A DNA stretch of 12,729 nt, taken from the NCBI GenBank assembly GCA_025464025.1, contig JAODBP010000315.1, positions 1-12,729 of the forward strand, given 5' to 3'. The position numbers and the translations under genes are program-made. Shown here piece after piece: positions 1-5,970 of this stretch (positions within the stretch are counted from its first letter, which is position 1; the number at the start of each line of letters is the position of its first letter). The notes under the pieces are model-generated. The model saw only the letters and a list, made by a program, of their open reading frames with translations, searched no databases and had not been told where the DNA came from. Source of the DNA: Actinomycetes bacterium (GTDB lineage Bacteria; Actinomycetota; Acidimicrobiia; Acidimicrobiales; CADCSY01).

Positions 1-123
1 CCCGGAGCTCCGGCCGATCGCGGTGAGGTAGAGGAGGTCGCCGCCGCGGAAGCGACGGAGCCGCAGCCCGCGGACGATGACGTTGACGACCCGGTTGATC
101 CCGATCATGAGGCGACGCGACAT
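1..123 (-). CDS. Probable F420-dependent nitroreductase/quinone reductase, N-terminal part (runs off window)
   Basis: The window holds the first 41 codons of a minus-strand gene starting at ATG 123-121 and leaving through base 1. The translation begins MSRRLMIGINRVVN. It continues through a basic amphipathic stretch to DLLYLTAIGRSSG at residues 29-41. That layout (N-terminal helix, short basic linker, then a strand ending L-T-x-x-G-R-x-S-G) is the usual start of the deazaflavin (F420)-dependent nitroreductase family related to mycobacterial Ddn (PF04075). Such enzymes are membrane-associated and reduce quinones or nitro-compounds with F420H2. The gene lies 20 nt downstream of the cysC stop on the same strand. 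It may be cotranscribed with cysDNC, or it may use a possible -10 motif at 137-132. The cofactor-binding and catalytic regions lie outside the window, so the family call rests on the N-terminus only. Confidence 0.6.
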   Translation of the reverse strand, partial: MSRRLMIGINRVVNVIVRGLRLRRFRGGDLLYLTAIGRSSG

Positions 124-131
124 GGCGCCGC

Positions 132-137
132 ACGGTA
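132..137 (-). promoter_or_regulatory. Putative -10 element (TACCGT) for a leaderless transcript
   Basis: On the minus strand TACCGT (TANNNT) ends 8 nt before ATG 123. A transcript starting about 7-8 nt beyond a -10 box would begin at the start codon. No Shine-Dalgarno sequence is visible before this ATG. The motif is short, so the call is tentative. It gains weight because the same geometry recurs before several other genes here. Confidence 0.3.
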
Positions 138-143
138 CGGGCC

Positions 144-728
144 CTAGGGCAGGTGGTCGAGGACCTTCGCCGCCTGCTGCTCGGGCGAGCCGTCGGCCGG
201 GGTGAGCACCAGCTCCGGCGCAGCCGGCGGCTCGTAGGGGCTGTCGATGCCGGTGAAGCCGGTGATCTCACCGGCGCGGGCCTTGGCGTAGAGGCCCTTG
301 GGGTCGCGCTGCTCGCAGACCTCGATGGGGGTGTCGACGAAGACCTCGAGGAACGGCACGCCGGCCGCCTCGTGCATGGCCCGCACGCCGTCGCGGCCAG
401 CGCGGAACGGGCTGATGACGGGGACGAGGGCGACGACGCCGGCGTCGGCCAGCAGCCGGGCGACCTCGCCGACGCGGCGCACGTTCTCGGTCCGGTCCTC
501 GTCGGTGAAGCCGAGGTCGGCGTTGAGGCCGTGCCGGAGGTTGTCGCCGTCGAGGATGTAGGCGGGGCGCCCGGCCTCGACGAGGGTGCGCTCGAGCTCG
601 ACGGCCACCGTCGACTTGCCCGAGCCCGAGAGCCCGGTGAGCCACACCGTCGCGCCCCGGTGACCGAGCGACGCCGCCCGATCGTCGGGCGAGATCGCGC
701 CCTGGTGCCACACCACGTTCGCGGTCAC
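144..728 (-). CDS. cysC: Adenylyl-sulfate (APS) kinase CysC
   Basis: This is a 194-aa cytosolic kinase that phosphorylates the 3'-OH of adenosine 5'-phosphosulfate with ATP to make PAPS, the donor for sulfotransferases and PAPS reductases. The Walker A motif GLSGSGKST is at residues 32-40. DGDN at 60-63 and the RxxN region around 79-82 match the APS-binding part of the family. The family's ISPFR motif is at 105-109, with Ser106 at the position that is phosphorylated in E. coli CysC. The lid segment DPKGLYAKARAGEI is at 142-155. Length is normal for a stand-alone APS kinase. The start is GTG (728-726), 5 nt after the cysN stop, so it is the third gene of a cysD-cysN-cysC operon. In mycobacteria this domain is fused to CysN; here it is a separate protein. 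Confidence 0.96.
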   Translation of the reverse strand: MTANVVWHQGAISPDDRAASLGHRGATVWLTGLSGSGKSTVAVELERTLVEAGRPAYILDGDNLRHGLNADLGFTDEDRTENVRRVGEVARLLADAGVVALVPVISPFRAGRDGVRAMHEAAGVPFLEVFVDTPIEVCEQRDPKGLYAKARAGEITGFTGIDSPYEPPAAPELVLTPADGSPEQQAAKVLDHLP

Positions 729-733
729 GACAG

Positions 734-1975
734 CTACAGGATCATGCCGGCGCCGACCGTGGCGTTGGTCGCCTCGTCGACGAGGATGAAGCTGCCGGTG
801 AAGCGGTTGCGGCGGTACTCGTCGACGAAGAGCGGCACGGTGGTGCGCAGCGTCACCCGGCCGATCTCGTTGAGGCCCAGGGTCTCGGCCGTCTCGTCCC
901 GGTGGAGCGTGTTCACGTCGAGCCGGTAGTGCAGCTCCTGCACCAGGGCCCGGGCGTCACGCGTCGTGTGCTTGATGAAGTACTTGCCCCGCGTCTTCAT
1001 GGGCTGCTCGTGCATCCAGCAGATCATGGCGTCGACGTCCTGGGTCACCTCGGGCCGGTTGTGCGGCCGGCAGATCATGTCGCCCCGGCTCACATCGACG
1101 TCGTCGGCCAGCCGGATCGTCACCGACATGGGCGGGAAGGCCTCGTCGACCGGGCCGTCCATCGTCTCGATGGCCTCGATGGTGGTCGGGAAGCCCGAGG
1201 GCAGCACGACCACGGAGTCGCCCTTCTTCAGGACGCCGCCGATGACCTGGCCGGCGTAGCCCCGGTAGTCGTGCCACTGGTCGTCACGGGGTCGGATCAC
1301 GTACTGGACCGGGAACCGCACGTCGATGAGGTTGCGGTCGGAGGCGATGTGCACCTCCTCGAGCAGGTGCAGCAGCGAGGCACCCTCGTACCAGGGCATG
1401 TTCTCCGAGCGGTGCACGACGTTGTCGCCGTTGAGCGCCGAGATCGGCACGAACACGAGGTCGTTCACGTCGAGCTTGGTGGCGAACTGCCGGAACTCGG
1501 CCTTGATCCGCTCGAAGACCTCCTGGTCGTAGCCGACCAGGTCCATCTTGTTGATGCACACCACCAGGTGGGGCACCCGCAGCAGCGACGCGAGGAAGGC
1601 GTGGCGGCGCGACTGCTCGACGATGCCGTTGCGGGCGTCGACGAGGATCAGGGCCACGTCCGCGGTCGACGCGCCGGTGACCATGTTGCGCGTGTACTGG
1701 ATGTGCCCGGGGGTGTCGGCGATGATGAACTTCCGCCGCGGGGTGGCGAAGTACCGGTACGCCACGTCGATCGTGATGCCCTGCTCCCGCTCGGCCCGGA
1801 GGCCATCGGTCAGGAGCGCGAGGTTGGTCTCCTCACCCCGCTGGGAGGAGGTCTTCTCGATCGCCTCGTACTGGTCCTCGAAGATGGCCTTCGAGTCGTA
1901 GAGCAGGCGCCCGATGAGGGTCGACTTCCCGTCGTCGACCGACCCGGCAGTGGCGAACCGCAGAAGTTCCGACAT
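734..1975 (-). CDS. cysN: Sulfate adenylyltransferase large (GTPase) subunit CysN
   Basis: This is the 413-aa regulatory GTPase subunit of ATP sulfurylase. It couples GTP hydrolysis to formation of APS from ATP and sulfate on the CysD partner. The translation GTPase motifs are all present: G1 GSVDDGKST at 11-19, switch I EREQGITID at 62-70, G3 DTPGH at 87-91 and G4 NKMD at 142-145. The rest matches the EF-Tu-like beta-barrel domains II and III, and the protein ends shortly after domain III. It is therefore a CysN without the C-terminal APS-kinase domain of CysNC fusions, and somewhat shorter than E. coli CysN (about 475 aa). Start ATG 1975-1973 lies 3 nt after the cysD stop, so the two subunits are made from one operon and probably translated in a coupled way. 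Confidence 0.97.
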   Translation of the reverse strand: MSELLRFATAGSVDDGKSTLIGRLLYDSKAIFEDQYEAIEKTSSQRGEETNLALLTDGLRAEREQGITIDVAYRYFATPRRKFIIADTPGHIQYTRNMVTGASTADVALILVDARNGIVEQSRRHAFLASLLRVPHLVVCINKMDLVGYDQEVFERIKAEFRQFATKLDVNDLVFVPISALNGDNVVHRSENMPWYEGASLLHLLEEVHIASDRNLIDVRFPVQYVIRPRDDQWHDYRGYAGQVIGGVLKKGDSVVVLPSGFPTTIEAIETMDGPVDEAFPPMSVTIRLADDVDVSRGDMICRPHNRPEVTQDVDAMICWMHEQPMKTRGKYFIKHTTRDARALVQELHYRLDVNTLHRDETAETLGLNEIGRVTLRTTVPLFVDEYRRNRFTGSFILVDEATNATVGAGMIL

Positions 1976-1978
1976 GGC

Positions 1979-2953
1979 TTAGAAGTAGCCCTCTCGCTTG
2001 CGGTCCTCCATGGCGGCCTCGGAGAACTTGTCGTCGGCGCGGGTGGCGCCCCGCTCGGTGATGCGGGTGGCCGCCACCTCGGCGATGACGTCCTCCACCG
2101 TGGTGGCCGCCGACTCGACCGCGGCGGTGCAGGTGGCATCACCGACCGTCCGGTAGCGGCACAGCACCTCGACGACCTCTTCGCCCTCGGCCGCCTCGAT
2201 GAACTCGTTGACCGCCATGAGCATCCCGGCCCGGCGCACGACCGGGCGCTTCGACGCGTAGTAGAGGTCGGGGATCTCGATCGACTCGTCGGCGATGTAC
2301 TGCCAGATGTCGAGCTCGGTCCAGTTCGACAGGGGGAACACGCGGATGTGCTCACCGGCGTGGTGGCGACCGTTGTAGAGGTTCCACAGCTCGGGGCGCT
2401 GGTTCTTCGGGTCCCACTGGCCGAAGTCGTCGCGGAAGCTGAACACGCGCTCCTTGGCCCGGGCCTTCTCCTCGTCGCGGCGGGCACCGCCGAACGCGGC
2501 GGTGAACTCGCCCTCCTCGATCCCGCGCAGGAGCGTCGCCGTCTGGAGCCGGTTGCGTCCGGCGCCGGCGATCTCGTGCGAGCGACCGGCGTCGATGTCG
2601 TCCTGCACGGAGGCGACGACCAGGCGCACGCCCAGCTCGGCCACCCGGCGGTCGCGGAACTCCAGCACCTCGGGGAAGTTCTCGCCGGTGTCGACGTGCA
2701 TCACCGGGAACGGGATCTTCGCCGGCCAGAACGCCTTCTCCGCCAGGCGCAGCATGACGATCGAGTCCTTGCCGCCCGAGAACAGCAGGACCGGCCGCTC
2801 CATGGTGGCGGCGACCTCGCGGATGATGTGGATGGACTCCGCTTCGAGTGCCTTGAGGTGGCCGAGCTCGTAGTGGTGGTCGGGCAGCGTGTTCGTGTCG
2901 ATGGGCTCACGGTACCTATTCCTGACCAGGTTGCTCAACTTTCCCGAGTGCAT
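1979..2953 (-). CDS. cysD: Sulfate adenylyltransferase small (catalytic) subunit CysD
   Basis: This is the catalytic subunit of ATP sulfurylase, an adenine-nucleotide alpha-hydrolase (PP-loop) fold enzyme that adenylates sulfate to APS in complex with CysN. With the chosen start it has 324 residues. The LEAESIHIIREVAA block is at 36-49, the PP-loop SGGKDS at 59-64, HVDTGENFPE near 86-95, and AAFGGARRDEEKARAKER near 152-169. WDPKNQRPELW is near 180-190, FPLSNWTELDIWQYI at 206-220, and the typical C-terminus REGYF is present. I chose ATG 2953-2951. The only nearer in-frame alternative is TTG at 2938. Longer reading into 3136 would run antisense through cysQ with arginine-rich, non-conserved sequence, so I reject it. 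Even from 2953 the N-terminus is about 24 residues longer than E. coli CysD, so the exact start is uncertain. It heads cysDNC and is divergent from cysQ. Confidence 0.95.
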   Translation of the reverse strand: MHSGKLSNLVRNRYREPIDTNTLPDHHYELGHLKALEAESIHIIREVAATMERPVLLFSGGKDSIVMLRLAEKAFWPAKIPFPVMHVDTGENFPEVLEFRDRRVAELGVRLVVASVQDDIDAGRSHEIAGAGRNRLQTATLLRGIEEGEFTAAFGGARRDEEKARAKERVFSFRDDFGQWDPKNQRPELWNLYNGRHHAGEHIRVFPLSNWTELDIWQYIADESIEIPDLYYASKRPVVRRAGMLMAVNEFIEAAEGEEVVEVLCRYRTVGDATCTAAVESAATTVEDVIAEVAATRITERGATRADDKFSEAAMEDRKREGYF

Positions 2954-2978
2954 CCGGCACGGGGATACGTTCGAGGGC
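2954..2978. promoter_or_regulatory. 25-bp divergent cysD/cysQ intergenic region with overlapping candidate -10 boxes
   Basis: Only 25 bp separate the chosen start codons of cysD (minus) and cysQ (plus). On the plus strand TACGTT (2966-2971) fits TANNNT and ends 7 nt before the cysQ ATG, consistent with a leaderless cysQ mRNA. On the minus strand a weaker TATCCC (2967-2962) ends 8 nt before the cysD ATG. The two candidates share bases 2966-2967. If both are real, RNA polymerase could not occupy both at once. The cysD half is much less certain, because its start codon could be further downstream. Neither gene has a clear Shine-Dalgarno sequence. Confidence 0.35.
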
Positions 2979-3731
2979 ATGGCCCAGCCCGACGACCACT
3001 CGCTGGCCCGAGCCATCGCCATCGACACCGGACGACTCCTCGTGGCCCTGCGGGCCGAGCGCACCGACGTGTCGCCCGACCGCCTCCGCGCCGAGGGCGA
3101 CCGCCGCGCCCACCTCCGGATCCTCCAGCTCCTCACCGATGCCCGGCCCGACGACGCCGTGCTCTCCGAGGAGGGCTACGACGACCGGGCCCGGGTCGGC
3201 GCCGACCGGGTGTGGGTGGTCGACCCACTCGACGGCACGCGCGAGTTCGGGGAGCGGGGCCGCGCCGACTGGGCCGTGCACATCGCGCTGGTCGAGGAGG
3301 GCCAGGTCACGGCCGCTGCCGTCGCGCTGCCGGCCCAGGAAGCGGTCTTCGCCACCGACGTCCCGCCGGTGGTGCCGCCCGTGGGCGACCGCCGGCTGCG
3401 GGTCGTCACCAGCCGGAGCCGGCTCCCCCACCTCTCCTACACCGTGGCCGAGGCGCTCGACGCCGACCTGGTGCCGATGGGCTCGGCCGGCGCCAAGGCC
3501 ATGGCGGTGGTGCGGGGTGACGTCGACGTCTACGCCCATGCCGGCGGCATGTACGAGTGGGACTCGGCGGCCCCGATCGGCGTGGCCGCCGCCGCCGGCC
3601 TCCACGTGTCGCGGGTCGACGGCTCGCCGCTCCGCTACAACCGAGCCGACCCGTGGCTGCCCGACCTGCTGATCTGCCGTCAGGAGCTGGCGGCCACCTG
3701 CCTGGAGGCGGCCCGCGGCGCCTGGTGGTGA
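2979..3731 (+). CDS. cysQ: 3'-phosphoadenosine 5'-phosphate (PAP) phosphatase CysQ
   Basis: This is a 250-aa Mg2+-dependent phosphatase of the inositol monophosphatase/FIG superfamily. CysQ enzymes dephosphorylate PAP, the by-product of PAPS use, and often PAPS or inositol phosphates as well. Metal-binding motifs are in place: EE at 64-65, DPLDGT at 82-87 and WDSAAP at 194-199. The segments DPLDGTREF, DWAVHIAL, GSAGAKAMAV and DGSPLRYN closely resemble Mycobacterium tuberculosis CysQ (Rv2131c) as I remember it. I chose ATG 2979 rather than the upstream in-frame ATG 2889. The extra 30 residues from 2889 would lie antisense to the cysD 5' end and are not family-like. A TANNNT box sits 7 nt upstream. 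The gene is divergent from cysDNC, so PAPS synthesis and PAP disposal are neighbours. The last 52 bp overlap the convergent membrane-protein gene. Confidence 0.93.
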   Translation: MAQPDDHSLARAIAIDTGRLLVALRAERTDVSPDRLRAEGDRRAHLRILQLLTDARPDDAVLSEEGYDDRARVGADRVWVVDPLDGTREFGERGRADWAVHIALVEEGQVTAAAVALPAQEAVFATDVPPVVPPVGDRRLRVVTSRSRLPHLSYTVAEALDADLVPMGSAGAKAMAVVRGDVDVYAHAGGMYEWDSAAPIGVAAAAGLHVSRVDGSPLRYNRADPWLPDLLICRQELAATCLEAARGAWW

Positions 3732-4390
3732 CGGCTCGCCCGCCGGATGAGCAGGACGATGGCGAGGGCGAAGAGGAACGACCCGGTGATCTCGAGCAGC
3801 TCCTCCGGGATCATCATCGCCACGTAGTGGGCGGCCGGGACCTGCTGCGCGGCGACCTCGGGGTGGGGCCACTCGAGCTTCTCGAGCACCACGGCAACGG
3901 CCCAGCACGCGCTGCCGGCGAGGAAGGGCCCGGTCACGGCCCGGTCGCGGCGTCGCCGCAGGAGGTCGAGCGCGGCCAACCCGCCGAGCGCCATGAGCGG
4001 GAGGTAGAGCATCACCCAGTCGACGCCCGTCGCCGACTCCAGGCGCTCGTGGAGCGTGGCGATCTCGTCGAGGCCCATGAAGGCGAGGAGGAGGCCGAGC
4101 ACCAGCACGTGCGTCGGCACCACGCGCCGAGCCACGGCCAGGCCGGCGAGCGCGGCGCCGCTGAGCAGGACGAGCCCGGAGAGGACGGCGAAGACCCGGC
4201 CCTCGGCGTCGAGGTCGAGCTGGCCGGAGCCGAGCCGGCCCGCCTCGAACTGCGACGCACCGATGCCCATGCCGGCCACGTACAGGGCGAAGAGCACGCT
4301 CAGCAGGCGGAGCGGCAGCCACTCGACGAGCGCGACCAGGCGGTCACCGACGGCGTGGCCGGCGCGGGGCTCGACGATGACGGCGGTCAT
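3680..4390 (-). CDS. Six-helix integral membrane protein of unknown function
   Basis: I do not recognise a named function. The 236-aa product has about six hydrophobic segments, near residues 27-47, 66-87, 93-107, 126-143, 154-171 and 196-215, and short basic tails. Polar residues sit in or next to the helices: LDE at 107-109 followed by HE at 114-115, E170 and E173, and PEELLE at 195-200. I recall similar LDE...HE and EE..E patterns in other bacterial hypothetical membrane proteins, but cannot name the family. Buried acidic and histidine residues could bind metal; this is inference. Start ATG 4390 is well supported by a Shine-Dalgarno sequence GAGGAG (4401-4396) 5 nt away. The 3' end overlaps the cysQ 3' end by 52 bp (convergent), so the C-terminal tail is constrained by cysQ coding. 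Confidence 0.75.
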   Translation of the reverse strand: MTAVIVEPRAGHAVGDRLVALVEWLPLRLLSVLFALYVAGMGIGASQFEAGRLGSGQLDLDAEGRVFAVLSGLVLLSGAALAGLAVARRVVPTHVLVLGLLLAFMGLDEIATLHERLESATGVDWVMLYLPLMALGGLAALDLLRRRRDRAVTGPFLAGSACWAVAVVLEKLEWPHPEVAAQQVPAAHYVAMMIPEELLEITGSFLFALAIVLLIRRASRHHQAPRAASRQVAASS

Positions 4391-4395
4391 CGGGT

Positions 4396-4401
4396 CTCCT
4401 C
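4396..4401 (-). promoter_or_regulatory. Shine-Dalgarno sequence GAGGAG for the membrane-protein gene
   Basis: On the minus strand GAGGAG is followed by 5 nt (ACCCG, reading towards the gene) and ATG 4390. It is one of the few strong ribosome-binding sites in the window. It fixes the start of this gene and contrasts with the leaderless-looking genes elsewhere. Confidence 0.6.
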
Positions 4402-4441
4402 GTTCGAGGGATGTTCACCCGCTGTTCGCCGCTGCGCCACC

Positions 4442-4466
4442 TCGGACCTGCCCGGTGGAGGTCCGA
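4442..4466 (-). terminator. Hairpin after the pirin gene, candidate terminator
   Basis: TCGGACCT (4442-4449) and AGGTCCGA (4459-4466) form a perfect 8-bp stem with a 9-nt loop, starting 7 nt beyond the pirin stop codon. No T-rich tract follows on the minus strand, so it is not a classical Rho-independent terminator. U-less hairpins have been proposed as terminators in GC-rich actinobacteria. Transcription could also read on into the membrane-protein gene, which is on the same strand. Confidence 0.45.
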
Positions 4467-4473
4467 CGAGGCG

Positions 4474-5175
4474 TCAGTCCGTGGCCCAGATGAGAACCTC
4501 GGCCCCGGTCGGGCCGGCGGTCAGGCGGGGCGAGCCGACACCGACGAGACGGGCGGCGTCGCCCTCCTCCAAGGTGCCCGCACCCTCGAGGTCGGCCGAG
4601 CCGAGCGGCACGAAGACGTGGGCGTGGGGCGCGTCGGGCACCGACACGACCTCGCCCGCCCGCAGCCGACCGCCCCAGAGCACGGCGCCGGACTGGCGGA
4701 TCGAGATGGCGGCGTCGTGGCCCTGGCCCGATGCGATCGGCACCAGGCCACCGTTCGAGAGCTCGCCGTTGATGTCGAGCTGCTGGTAGCCGGGGTCGAC
4801 CGAGTCGGTGTCGGGGAGCACCCACATCTGCACGAAGTGCACGTCCTCGGTCTTCGAGGGGTTGATCTCCGAGTGCCAGATGCCGGAGCCGGCCGTCATG
4901 CGTTGGGCCAGGCCGGGATAGAGCTCGCCCTGGTGGCCGGTCGTGTCCTTGTGCTCGAGCCGCCCGTCGAGCACCCACGTGACGATCTCCATGTCGCGGT
5001 GGGGATGGGTCTGGAAGCCGGAGCCGGCCTTCACCCGGTCGTCGTTGTTCACGATGAGCAGGCCGTGACCGACGTTGGCCGGGTCGTGGTGGCCGCCGAA
5101 GCTGAAGCTGTGCTTCGAGTCGAGCCAGTCGATCTTCGTGGCGGCGCGCTGGGTGGACGGGCGGAGCTCGATCAC
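4474..5175 (-). CDS. Pirin-like cupin protein (YhhW/quercetinase type)
   Basis: This is a 233-aa two-domain cupin of the pirin family. Relatives include E. coli YhhW, which has quercetin 2,3-dioxygenase activity, and pirins that act as redox or transcription cofactors. The natural substrate here is unknown. All four metal ligands are in the first cupin domain: H57 and H59 in THPHRDME, and H101 and E103 in GIWHSE. These equal the YhhW positions, so an Fe(II)-type centre is expected. The second domain ends near 210-233. I chose GTG 5175-5173, which gives the typical N-terminus MIELRPS and has AAGGGA-type Shine-Dalgarno sequence 5 nt upstream. The earlier in-frame TTG at 5202 lies inside the predicted -10 box, so I reject it. 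The gene is probably monocistronic and controlled by the palindrome in its promoter. Confidence 0.92.
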   Translation of the reverse strand: MIELRPSTQRAATKIDWLDSKHSFSFGGHHDPANVGHGLLIVNNDDRVKAGSGFQTHPHRDMEIVTWVLDGRLEHKDTTGHQGELYPGLAQRMTAGSGIWHSEINPSKTEDVHFVQMWVLPDTDSVDPGYQQLDINGELSNGGLVPIASGQGHDAAISIRQSGAVLWGGRLRAGEVVSVPDAPHAHVFVPLGSADLEGAGTLEEGDAARLVGVGSPRLTAGPTGAEVLIWATD

Positions 5176-5180
5176 TGACG

Positions 5181-5188
5181 TCCCTTTC
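5181..5188 (-). promoter_or_regulatory. Ribosome-binding site (GAAAGGGA) that decides the pirin GTG start
   Basis: On the minus strand GAAAGGGA is followed by 5 nt and GTG 5175. The predicted transcription start is near 5194, so this Shine-Dalgarno sequence is inside the mRNA, whereas the alternative TTG start at 5202 is not. Confidence 0.5.
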
Positions 5189-5200
5189 GGAGGTGCAGGC

Positions 5201-5229
5201 AATGTAGTTGCAGATGCAACGACCTACAA
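5201..5229 (-). promoter_or_regulatory. Pirin promoter with operator palindrome in the -35/-10 spacer
   Basis: On the minus strand TTGTAG (5229-5224) and TACATT (5206-5201) are separated by exactly 17 bp, giving a reasonable -35/-10 pair. The spacer contains a perfect inverted repeat GTTGCA-N2-TGCAAC (5207-5220). A dimeric repressor bound there would block RNA polymerase directly. The size and TTGCA-N2-TGCAA symmetry fit a MarR-type winged-helix dimer, but the regulator is not in the window. A further imperfect half-site (TACAAC, 5225-5230) lies 4 bp beyond the palindrome in direct repeat with TGCAAC. The nucS start is about 37 bp away on the other strand, so it could be affected too. Confidence 0.6.
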
Positions 5230-5256
5230 CCGGCTGTCCCGCGCGAGCATTCCCGG

Positions 5257-5916
5257 GTGCGCCTCGTGATCGCCACCTGCTCGGTCGACTACGACGGTCG
5301 GTTGACCGCCCACCTGCCGCTGGCCACCCGCCTGCTGCTGCTGAAGGCCGACGGGTCGATCTCGATCCACGCCGACGACCGGGCCTACAAGCCGCTGAAC
5401 TGGATGAACCCGCCCTGCAAGATCGTCGAGGAGGCCGACCGCTGGGTCGTCTCCTCGCCCAAGGGCGAGACGCTGACGATCACCATCGAGGAGATCCACG
5501 CCGACGTCAGCCACGAGCTCGGCGTCGACCCCGGCCTCCAGAAGGACGGCGTGGAGGCCCACCTCCAGGAGCTGCTGGCCGCCAACTGCACCGAGCTCGG
5601 CGAGGGGCTGATCCTCGTGCGACGTGAGTACCCGACCGACATCGGGCCCGTCGACCTCCTGTGCCGCGACGCCGACGGCGCCGCCGTGGCGGTGGAGATC
5701 AAGCGGACCGGCGACATCGACGGCGTCGAGCAGCTGGCCCGCTACCTCGAGCGGCTCGACCTCGACGGTCGGCTGCGGCCGGTCCGCGGCATCTTCGCCG
5801 CCCAGCGCATCAAGCCCCAGGCCAAGGTGCTGGCCGAAGCGCGGGGCATCGCGTGCGTCGAGGTCGACTACGACGCCCTCCGCGGGATCGAGAAGGACAC
5901 GTTGACCCTCTTCTGA
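5257..5916 (+). CDS. nucS: Mismatch-specific endonuclease NucS (EndoMS)
   Basis: This is a 219-aa DNA repair enzyme of the archaeal/actinobacterial NucS family. It cleaves both strands at certain mismatches (notably G-T, G-G and T-T) and replaces MutS/MutL in many Actinobacteria. The N-terminal dimerisation/DNA-binding domain is about 1-110, with the hallmark [16 protein letters not shown] at 39-54. The RecB-like nuclease domain is about 115-219, with catalytic D133 (GPVDLL), E147 and K149 (VEIKR), and QLARYLERL near 159-167. The C-terminus LTLF matches the short tail known to contact the beta sliding clamp. The sequence closely follows M. tuberculosis NucS as I remember it. Start GTG 5257 gives [12 protein letters not shown], in register with the family. 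No convincing Shine-Dalgarno sequence precedes it. It is divergent from the pirin gene across 81 bp. Confidence 0.96.
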   Translation: MRLVIATCSVDYDGRLTAHLPLATRLLLLKADGSISIHADDRAYKPLNWMNPPCKIVEEADRWVVSSPKGETLTITIEEIHADVSHELGVDPGLQKDGVEAHLQELLAANCTELGEGLILVRREYPTDIGPVDLLCRDADGAAVAVEIKRTGDIDGVEQLARYLERLDLDGRLRPVRGIFAAQRIKPQAKVLAEARGIACVEVDYDALRGIEKDTLTLF

Positions 5917-5970
5917 TCTGTCGACCAATCGACGCGGTTTCGCCATCCACAGCCGGTAGACAGGTCCCTC

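Noticed and set aside
2930..2939. GTTGCTCAAC inverted repeat near the cysD 5' end, considered as a regulator site
   Set aside because: The arms are only 4 bp, it lies inside the predicted cysD coding sequence, and no second copy is seen near cysQ or elsewhere in the window.
902..3520. 872-codon plus-strand open frame across cysN and cysD
   Set aside because: It is antisense to clear cysN and cysD genes. It is low-complexity, rich in V/D/H/L/G, and ends in an R/P/G-rich stretch out of frame with cysQ.
5920..5933. Inverted repeat GTCGA-CCAA-TCGAC just after nucS, considered as a terminator
   Set aside because: The stem is only 5 bp and built from a common GTCGAC-type sequence. It is followed by GCGGTTT, which is too weak to call.
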